From the NCBI GenBank assembly GCA_002336675.1, contig DDEI01000063.1, positions 14,972 to 26,500 of the forward strand: 11,529 nt of DNA. The letters are read 5' to 3'. Positions 6,499 to 11,529 of the stretch are shown piece after piece. Each line of letters begins with the position of its first letter. Position 1 is the stretch's first letter. The stretch is from Flavobacteriales bacterium UBA1958 (GTDB lineage: Bacteria; Bacteroidota; Bacteroidia; Flavobacteriales_D; Sanyastnellaceae). A program made the translations under genes and the position numbers. Below the pieces are notes generated by a model that was not told where the DNA came from, did no database searches, and saw only the letters and a program-made list of their open reading frames with translations.

Positions 6499-7977
6499 TT
6501 AGATTTTTTTAATTCTCAGGGTATAGCCCATTTTTAGATTTTTCGGGTTAATGCCCTTATTTAGTCTTTTTATATCTTCAGGGCTTACACCGGAGTAGAG
6601 TTTAGCTATATCCCATAAGGTGTCACCCTTTCTTACAGTATATAAAGTATAACCCTTTTGGGAAGTAGTTGTACTATTTGTTTGCGCTGCTTTCGGAGTT
6701 TTTGATTTATTTGAGGCGCCATATAAGGATAGCTTTTGCCCGGCTTTTATTCGGGTTCCTGAAATACTGTTCCATCTTTTTAGCTGCGAGACAGTTACTC
6801 CAGTTCTTTCAGCTATAGTCCCTAATACATCCCCACTGACAACAGTGTAGTAAGTTTTAGTTTTTCCTTTTTCTGCCAAGTTGTTGTCCTCAGCGGTTGG
6901 TTTTACGTAAGGGTGCTTTTGTTCTGGTTTGTAATTTCTGAATTCATTTTCTTGCTCAGCAAATTCCAGGCTGTTTCTGGCCGGCAGAACTAGTATGTTC
7001 CCCTGGCTAGAAGTAGGGATTATTTTGAGCTTGTATTGGGGATTTAAAGTCGTAAGAGTTTGCGCTGCAATAGAGGTCTTTTCAGTTATTTGATCAAACC
7101 TGAGTTCCTCATTGACTATCACTGTGTCGACTTGCCAAAAAGTTAAGTCTAATTCTTTAGGACGTATCCCATGGTCATCTCCAAATTCCATTAAGTAACA
7201 CATAGCAATAAATCGAGGGACATATTTTTGAGTTTCTCTAGGTAAGAACGGGCGTATTTTCCAAAAGTTCTTGCTCCCCCCTGCTTTTCTTATAGCTTTA
7301 TTTACATTACCAGGACCACAATTGTAGGCCGCTATAGAAAGCTCCCAAACCCCATAGATGCTATATAGTTTTTTAAGATACAGACAAGCGGCTTCTGTAG
7401 ATTTTATAGGATCCTTTCGCTCATCTATATAGGAATTAATGGTGAGCCCACATTCACGAGCGGTTGGTAGCATAAATTGCCAGAGACCCGTGGCCCCTCT
7501 ATAAGACTTTGCATTTGGGTTTAGAGCGGATTCTATTACGCTTAAATTTTTTATTTCCAGCGGAATATCTTGGCTATCTAAGATGGTCTCCATCTGTGGG
7601 AAGTACAACGTCGAAAGCCCTAATAGTTTTGAAAGTTGGTGTTTATACCTCAGATATTCTTTTATATACTGGTCTAAATGACTATTGTAAGCAAGGTCTA
7701 ATGGCGTAAGTTCGTTTAAACTGTCCAACCCCTGTTTAAAAACAAGACTAGATTCGTTCAGAACTAGTGTCGTAGAGTCAGCGTGAGTTGCTATAAGTCC
7801 AGAAATATTATCTAGGTGGCTGAGCCACAAAGAATCTACTGTATAAAGGTAGTAATCTTCTGTTACGGGAGGCGGGAAAGTATCTGCGGGGATGACTAAT
7901 GAGATTTGACCTACAGAGGGCGTTGAGGCCAGCAAAGCGGCCCAAATCCAGAAGGACTTCAAAGATGGGAGTTTCAT
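6499..7977 (-). CDS. mltD: Membrane-bound lytic murein transglycosylase D-like, with LysM repeats
   Basis: A 492-residue exported protein. A signal peptide covers about residues 1-24 (cleavage likely near SVGQ; no lipobox Cys, unlike E. coli MltD). A helical linker is followed by a family 1 transglycosylase (SLT) domain (about 130-265) with catalytic Glu149 in SVIESALNP, the GATGLWQFM motif (161-169), AAYNCGPGNV (216-225) and YVPRF (252-256). A degenerate LysM-like segment lies near 290-335, and two clear LysM domains lie at 376-419 and 443-492, joined by a Ser/Thr/Lys-rich linker. The enzyme cleaves the MurNAc-GlcNAc bond to leave 1,6-anhydroMurNAc, and the LysM domains bind glycan chains. 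It starts 18 bp after tatA and runs 6 bp short of DUF4837, so it sits inside the operon. Confidence 0.94.
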   Translation of the reverse strand: MKLPSLKSFWIWAALLASTPSVGQISLVIPADTFPPPVTEDYYLYTVDSLWLSHLDNISGLIATHADSTTLVLNESSLVFKQGLDSLNELTPLDLAYNSHLDQYIKEYLRYKHQLSKLLGLSTLYFPQMETILDSQDIPLEIKNLSVIESALNPNAKSYRGATGLWQFMLPTARECGLTINSYIDERKDPIKSTEAACLYLKKLYSIYGVWELSIAAYNCGPGNVNKAIRKAGGSKNFWKIRPFLPRETQKYVPRFIAMCYLMEFGDDHGIRPKELDLTFWQVDTVIVNEELRFDQITEKTSIAAQTLTTLNPQYKLKIIPTSSQGNILVLPARNSLEFAEQENEFRNYKPEQKHPYVKPTAEDNNLAEKGKTKTYYTVVSGDVLGTIAERTGVTVSQLKRWNSISGTRIKAGQKLSLYGASNKSKTPKAAQTNSTTTSQKGYTLYTVRKGDTLWDIAKLYSGVSPEDIKRLNKGINPKNLKMGYTLRIKKI

Positions 7978-7995
7978 GGCGGTAAAAATAAAAGG

Positions 7996-8190
7996 CTACT
8001 CCTCTACTTTTTTATCCTGACTCTCATCTTCCGCTTCTTTAGAGGCGTTCTTAAAGTCTTTCATCCCTTGCCCAAGGCCTTTCATTAGTTCTGGAATTTT
8101 TTTACCTCCAAAAAGAAGGACAACTACTAAAACTATAAGGATGATTCCAGGAACCCCCATACTCTGTAAAAACGCCAAGTTTGTCATCAT
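7996..8190 (-). CDS. tatA: Twin-arginine translocase subunit TatA/TatE
   Basis: A 64-residue protein with the TatA pattern: a short N-terminus, one membrane helix (about 14-27), the hinge F27-G28-G29, an amphipathic helix (KKIPELMKGLGQGMKDFK), and an acidic, Lys-rich C-terminal tail. TatA forms the protein-conducting assembly for folded proteins carrying twin-arginine signals, together with TatC (not in this window). Two ATG codons in tandem (8188-8190 and 8185-8187) both fit as starts. A TAAATTTG promoter-like element lies about 24 bp upstream. The gene is short even for TatA, but no motif is missing. It could equally be called tatE, since sequence alone does not separate the two. Confidence 0.92.
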   Translation of the reverse strand: MMTNLAFLQSMGVPGIILIVLVVVLLFGGKKIPELMKGLGQGMKDFKNASKEAEDESQDKKVEE

Positions 8191-8213
8191 ATTTTGCTTG
8201 TTGGATTATTTTA

Positions 8214-8221
8214 CAAATTTA
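8214..8221 (-). promoter_or_regulatory. Candidate -7 promoter element for tatA and downstream genes
   Basis: The minus strand reads TAAATTTG, an exact match to TAnnTTTG, placing a transcript start about 10-17 nt before the tatA ATG. No TTG is found at the expected -33 distance. The region is AT-rich, so a chance match is possible. Confidence 0.35.
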
Positions 8222-8225
8222 CTTA

Positions 8226-8243
8226 AAAATTTACGCCTAGCGT
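8226..8243 (-). terminator. Weak terminator-like hairpin after panC
   Basis: On the minus strand, ACGC-TAG-GCGT forms a 4-bp stem with a 3-nt loop overlapping the last base of the panC stop codon, followed by AAA and a run of five T. The stem is much shorter than in efficient intrinsic terminators, so it would at most cause partial termination. Confidence 0.22.
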
Positions 8244-9088
8244 TATACTGGGCCATTATCTAGAAGTCTAGTCTTTCCTGAGTATGCAGCTATTAATAGC
8301 CTTGCCTGTCCTAAGTTGGTTTCGCTTTGCAACGCTTCTAACGTGTTTGCATTTACGATTTTTACATAATCTGGCTCTAAACCAGCACGTTTAAGTTCAT
8401 GGGTTATCTCTAGTTCCGTATCGTGTAATGACTTTCTGGTCAGTCGGTGTTTTATATCAAAAACACTTTTGGATATAGTTAGGGCTGCTTTTTTTTCTTG
8501 AGAAGAAAGGTGAATGTTTCTTGAGCTCAAAGCTAGGCCAGAGGGCTCCCTCAGAATCTCACAGCCGATTATTTTTACACCTAAATCTTCAGAAGAGCTC
8601 ATTCTGTTAATTATTGCTAACTGTTGCCAGTCTTTCTCTCCAAAATAGGCACGGTGTGGAGCGACTAGTTCAAACAATCTTCTTACGATAGTAGACATCC
8701 CGTCAAAATGGCCTGAACGATGGGCTCCTTCTAGTGTTTCCGTGAGTACCCCGTAATTTATGGGCATTGTGCTTAAACCGTGGTATATACCGGCTGTTTG
8801 AGGAAAAAAGGCAACATCAGTTTGCTCTCTTTTTAAGAGTAATAGGTCATCAGATTCCGTCTTAGGGTATTTGGCTAAATCGTCTTGGTTGTTAAATTGG
8901 GTAGGGTTCGCGTAGATACTTGCTACCACTACGTCTACCTCACCTCTAGCCTTCTTTAGTAGTGAGGCGTGACCTTCATGAAGGGCTCCCATTGTGGGTA
9001 CTAAGCCAATGGTTTTTCCTGATGCTATCTCTGACTCCAAAACATGCCTTAACCCGGCCATCGTTCTAATGATTCTTGTTGAATTCAT
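8243..9088 (-). CDS. panC: Pantothenate synthetase (pantoate--beta-alanine ligase)
   Basis: A 281-residue enzyme of normal length for the family. The nucleotide-binding HxGH motif is H37-E-G-H40 in PTMGALHEGHASLL. The segment ANPTQFNNQDDLAKYP contacts pantoate in known structures, FGEKDWQQL is the usual FGEKDxQQL signature, and ALSSRN is the family's counterpart of the KMSKS loop. It joins pantoate and beta-alanine using ATP, through a pantoyl adenylate, giving pantothenate for coenzyme A in the cytoplasm. In many Bacteroidota panD follows; here tatA does, 52 bp on. The gene is divergent from the starch-synthase-like gene, with 106 bp between the two starts. Confidence 0.97.
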   Translation of the reverse strand: MNSTRIIRTMAGLRHVLESEIASGKTIGLVPTMGALHEGHASLLKKARGEVDVVVASIYANPTQFNNQDDLAKYPKTESDDLLLLKREQTDVAFFPQTAGIYHGLSTMPINYGVLTETLEGAHRSGHFDGMSTIVRRLFELVAPHRAYFGEKDWQQLAIINRMSSSEDLGVKIIGCEILREPSGLALSSRNIHLSSQEKKAALTISKSVFDIKHRLTRKSLHDTELEITHELKRAGLEPDYVKIVNANTLEALQSETNLGQARLLIAAYSGKTRLLDNGPV

Positions 9089-9112
9089 AAGGCTATTCTA
9101 TGCGTTGCAATT

Positions 9113-9139
9113 GGTCAAAACTAGGTCAAAACCTTGACC
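9113..9139. repeat. Direct and inverted repeat cluster in the panC divergent promoter region
   Basis: GGTCAAAAC occurs at 9113-9121 and again at 9124-9132, so the copies are 11 bp apart, about one helical turn. The second copy begins a perfect inverted repeat, GGTCAA (9124-9129), spacer AACC, TTGACC (9134-9139). The cluster covers the candidate -7 element of panC and the -33 TTG of the plus-strand promoter, a position suited to a regulator controlling both genes. Confidence 0.6.
9116..9123 (-). promoter_or_regulatory. Candidate -7 promoter element for panC
   Basis: The minus strand reads TAGTTTTG, an exact fit to TAnnTTTG, 27 bp upstream of the panC ATG. No clear TTG is seen at the -33 distance. 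The element lies inside the GGTCAAAAC repeats. Confidence 0.4.
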
Positions 9140-9164
9140 TGAGGCGTAAAATATCGTATCTTTG
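9134..9164 (+). promoter_or_regulatory. Bacteroidota housekeeping promoter for the 9195-glmS operon
   Basis: A -33 element TTG (9134-9136) and a -7 element TATCTTTG (9157-9164) are separated by 20 bp, within the 17-23 bp typical for the Bacteroidota primary sigma factor. The predicted start near 9171 leaves a leader of about 24 nt before the ATG at 9195. The TTG lies in the right arm of the inverted repeat. Confidence 0.72.
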
Positions 9165-9194
9165 TTGACGAAATCACTAGAAAAGCGTTGAAGA

Positions 9195-10025
9195 ATGGAA
9201 AAAGTGCGTGTCCTTTATGTGTCTCAAGAAATCTTGCCGTTTACACCAGAATCAAACATAGGTTACATATCAAGACATCTTCCCCAGGGAATCTTTGAAA
9301 GAGAAAGAGAAATTCGAGTATTCATGCCTAAGTATGGAAAGATTAACGAGCGTAGACATCAACTGCACGAAGTTATCAGGCTGTCAGGGATGAATATGAT
9401 AATTGATGATTCTGATCATCCGTTAATCATTAAAGTGGCTTCAATTCCTGCGGCTAGAATGCAGGTTTACTTCATAGACAACGAAGAGTATTTTTCTCGT
9501 AAACTCTACAACACTGATGAAAAAGGAAAGCTTTTCAAAGATGCTGATGAACGATCTATTTTCTTCGTAAAAGGAGTTTTGGAAACAGTAAAAAAATTAG
9601 GGTGGGCTCCAGACATTATTCACTGTCACGGATGGATGAGTGCTCTGATGCCTTATTATGTCAAGAAGATTTTTAACGACAACCCTCATTTCGCAGATGC
9701 TAAAGTGATTTATTCTGCTTACGAACAAGGGTTCGAGAAAACATTAGATAATCGATTTGTGGAGAAGTTAGAGTTTGATGGCGCATCGAGAGAAGATGTT
9801 AAAGAAGTAGAAACGCCTAATTTCAATAACTTAAACTTATTAGCTGCTAGATATTCTGATGGTGTTATTCAAGCTACGGAAAACATTGATCCTTCGCTAA
9901 CAGACTACATTAAAGAAAATAACATCCCGTTTCTTAAATTCCCAGGGAATGATGGATACATTTCAGATGTAGATGAATTCTATGATAGTATTCATGAAGG
10001 AAATTCCGTTTTGATTGAAGAGTGA
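9195..10025 (+). CDS. Short starch/glycogen synthase-like protein (GT5 N-terminal domain only), probably non-catalytic
   Basis: A 276-residue protein resembling only the N-terminal Rossmann half of GT5 glycogen synthases: VRVLYVSQEILPF at the start, RHLPQGIFEREREIRVFMPKYG, and DIIHCHGWMSALMPYYVK near residues 139-156. Two things needed for catalysis are missing. The lysine-containing KxGGL loop that binds ADP-glucose is replaced by ESNIGYISRHLP, and the whole C-terminal GT-B domain with the second nucleotide-binding half is absent. After about residue 200 the chain becomes acidic and unlike the synthases. Comparable short proteins are common in Bacteroidota and are usually labelled glycogen synthase. 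The gene has its own good promoter, and DUF4270 follows with overlapping or adjacent codons, then glmS. Family relationship is confident; glycogen synthesis activity is doubtful. Confidence 0.88.
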   Translation: MEKVRVLYVSQEILPFTPESNIGYISRHLPQGIFEREREIRVFMPKYGKINERRHQLHEVIRLSGMNMIIDDSDHPLIIKVASIPAARMQVYFIDNEEYFSRKLYNTDEKGKLFKDADERSIFFVKGVLETVKKLGWAPDIIHCHGWMSALMPYYVKKIFNDNPHFADAKVIYSAYEQGFEKTLDNRFVEKLEFDGASREDVKEVETPNFNNLNLLAARYSDGVIQATENIDPSLTDYIKENNIPFLKFPGNDGYISDVDEFYDSIHEGNSVLIEE

Positions 10026-10027
10026 AA

Positions 10028-11404
10028 ATGAAACTTAATTATAACCCTTTGAGAAATAGGCTGTCATTGACAGCCTTTCTCGTTTTAGTCATATTCTTTG
10101 CTAACTCTTGTAAGAAAGATGAACAGACCATTGGTCTCGGACTGCAACCGGCAGGAGACGCTCTTTCGATTCTTCAAGATAGTGTGCCGATCACGCCTTA
10201 TCTTTATACTGCAGACTCTATAAGAACAGATGAAATAACTGAGGCATTTCTTGGGAATTATTTCGATGAACAATTTGGACAATCTCGAACTATATTTTAT
10301 GGTCAATTAGAGCTTCCAGGGAATAATTTGGATTTAGGCGATCCAACTGATTTGATTCTTGATTCAGTGGTCTTGAGCATGAGAACGACCCAAAGGATTC
10401 TAGGCTCTTTGGAAGAACAGTCTTTTTCAGTTTATGAACTAGACCAGGTCTTATATTCCGATTCTCTATATTATTCGAATGAAACAGCGACATTATTTTT
10501 ACAAGACTTAGTAGTTCCGGGAAGAGATGTTGTGCGCATTACGAACGCATCTAATATTTCTAGAGGAGACAGTATTAACTTCACCGTGGATATTCCATTA
10601 ATAAATGAAGTAGGACAGCGATTTTTGGATGAACATGAGTCTGGAGCCCTAGAGGATGACGACTCTTTTCAGGCATTCTTTAAAGGGTTAGCTATTCAGT
10701 CTAACACCGATGATGGCGGAATTTTTGGAATAGCCCCTGATGACGGTGCTTCAGGAGTTAATCTCTACTATAGAGATTTTAGCGGAGAAGAAGTAGATAC
10801 GTTGAGCGCGTCATTTCAGTTTAGTAATAACTCAGCATATTTTAATAATATTGATAGAGACTACTCAAACTCAATGTTTGGAGAATTCATCGAACCCCTC
10901 ACGTTAGACGATGAAGTTTATCTTCAAGGCATAGGAGGGACTATGATAGAGTTGAAAATGGAGGAATTTCCTTTAGAGATAGTTGGGAATGAAGAATTAG
11001 TGATGTCTAGCGCTAAACTTATTCTTCCATTGGCAGATGTTGTGAATGATAAATACCCTATACCTACCGCGTTGTATTTAAGCACGGGAACTGTCAGAGA
11101 CTCCTTAAAAATAGTAGAGGACCAAATTTTCGGAATAACTATAGACGGAACCATCGATACAGATTTGAATGCGTATGTTTTCAATCTGCCTCTTCATTTT
11201 CAGAACATTGTTATGGGGTCTACTGATCTAGAGTCATTATGGCTTTCAGTAAATCCACCAGAAAGATTGAGGGAATTCTTAGATAATGCCAGTTACTTTA
11301 GTAGACTTTTTCTAGAGCAGCGAAGGGTGATATTAAATGGGCCCAACAGTAATTCACAAGACACCTCTGAGAATATGAGATTGATTCTTACATATTCTGA
11401 GTGA
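10028..11404 (+). CDS. DUF4270 family lipoprotein, likely surface exposed
   Basis: About 458 residues with a lipoprotein signal: basic N-terminus, hydrophobic core, then FANSC with the lipid-carrying Cys28. The next residues, KKDE, resemble the Lys/acidic lipoprotein export signal that sends Bacteroidota lipoproteins to the cell surface. TIGLGLQP just after is typical of DUF4270. The rest is acidic and strand-rich, without a catalytic motif I recognise. The ATG at 10028 is preferred, 2 bp after the preceding stop; a GTG at 10022, in frame and overlapping that stop by 4 bp, would add two residues. glmS follows after 33 bp. DUF4270 has no established function to my knowledge; its steady position next to glmS suggests an envelope role, which is inference. 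Confidence 0.87.
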   Translation: MKLNYNPLRNRLSLTAFLVLVIFFANSCKKDEQTIGLGLQPAGDALSILQDSVPITPYLYTADSIRTDEITEAFLGNYFDEQFGQSRTIFYGQLELPGNNLDLGDPTDLILDSVVLSMRTTQRILGSLEEQSFSVYELDQVLYSDSLYYSNETATLFLQDLVVPGRDVVRITNASNISRGDSINFTVDIPLINEVGQRFLDEHESGALEDDDSFQAFFKGLAIQSNTDDGGIFGIAPDDGASGVNLYYRDFSGEEVDTLSASFQFSNNSAYFNNIDRDYSNSMFGEFIEPLTLDDEVYLQGIGGTMIELKMEEFPLEIVGNEELVMSSAKLILPLADVVNDKYPIPTALYLSTGTVRDSLKIVEDQIFGITIDGTIDTDLNAYVFNLPLHFQNIVMGSTDLESLWLSVNPPERLREFLDNASYFSRLFLEQRRVILNGPNSNSQDTSENMRLILTYSE

Positions 11405-11437
11405 GCCGTGAAGTATTTTTACTAAAACAAGTTTACT

Positions 11438-11529
11438 ATGTGTGGAATAGTCGGTTATATCGGAGAGAAGGAGGCCTATCCTATTATTATTAAAGGGCTA
11501 AAAAGACTTGAATATAGAGGCTATGACAG
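11438..11529 (+). CDS. glmS: Glutamine--fructose-6-phosphate aminotransferase (isomerising), 5' part
   Basis: The first 30 codons of GlmS, cut by the window edge. The protein begins MCGIVGYIG, where Cys2 becomes the N-terminal nucleophile of the class II glutamine amidotransferase domain after removal of Met. It continues to KGLKRLEYRGYD, a hallmark of GlmS that lies around the glutamine-binding region. The enzyme makes glucosamine-6-phosphate from fructose-6-phosphate and glutamine, the committed step to UDP-GlcNAc for peptidoglycan and LPS. It lies 33 bp after DUF4270 with no promoter or terminator visible between, so it is probably part of the operon starting near 9171. The sugar isomerase domains are beyond the window. 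Confidence 0.96.
   Translation, partial: MCGIVGYIGEKEAYPIIIKGLKRLEYRGYD

Noticed and set aside
9195..10025. Possibility that the short synthase-like gene is a frameshifted remnant of a full glycogen synthase.
   Set aside because: The sequence after its stop is a complete DUF4270 lipoprotein, with no C-terminal GT-B motifs in any frame I could see.

Overview
The window reads as chromosomal housekeeping DNA from a member of Bacteroidota, most likely Flavobacteriia. This is inferred from the gene families (DUF3098, DUF4837, DUF4270, the short starch-synthase-like protein), the lack of Shine-Dalgarno sequences, Bacteroidota-type promoter elements (TAnnTTTG with an upstream TTG) and the gene order. 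I see no transposase, integrase, phage gene, CRISPR array, tRNA or rRNA. No stretch above 300 bp lacks a gene; the longest gap is 1313-1556.

Left part (1-2971): a minus-strand RhlE-type DEAD-box RNA helicase starts at a GTG. It is divergent from a plus-strand pair, a MiaE-type tRNA hydroxylase and a Mn-type superoxide dismutase. The dismutase carries an N-terminal signal that is both Tat-like and lipoprotein-like.

Central part (9088 down to 2968): eight consecutive minus-strand genes with small gaps or overlaps: panC, tatA, an MltD-like LysM transglycosylase, a DUF4837 lipoprotein, a SlyD-like FKBP isomerase, ftsX, a DUF3098 membrane protein and uppP. Apart from panC, the theme is the cell envelope: folded-protein export, peptidoglycan cleavage, a lipoprotein, a cell-division membrane protein and recycling of the lipid carrier for wall synthesis. 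A weak hairpin plus a promoter-like element between panC and tatA suggests the envelope genes can be transcribed separately from panC. The last gene, uppP, runs tail to tail into the dismutase gene, and their stop codons overlap by 4 bp.

Right part (9195-11529): a plus-strand operon diverges from panC. It holds a single-domain starch-synthase-like protein that lacks the catalytic signature and the C-terminal half of a GT-B enzyme, a DUF4270 lipoprotein with a surface-export-like signal, and the first 30 codons of glmS. GlmS makes glucosamine-6-phosphate for peptidoglycan and LPS, so this arm also leads to envelope synthesis.

The most interesting items are the probably non-catalytic glycosyltransferase-like protein coupled to DUF4270 and glmS, the repeat cluster in the panC divergent promoter, and the membrane-anchored superoxide dismutase. 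I did not find a clear new defence or mobile system here.
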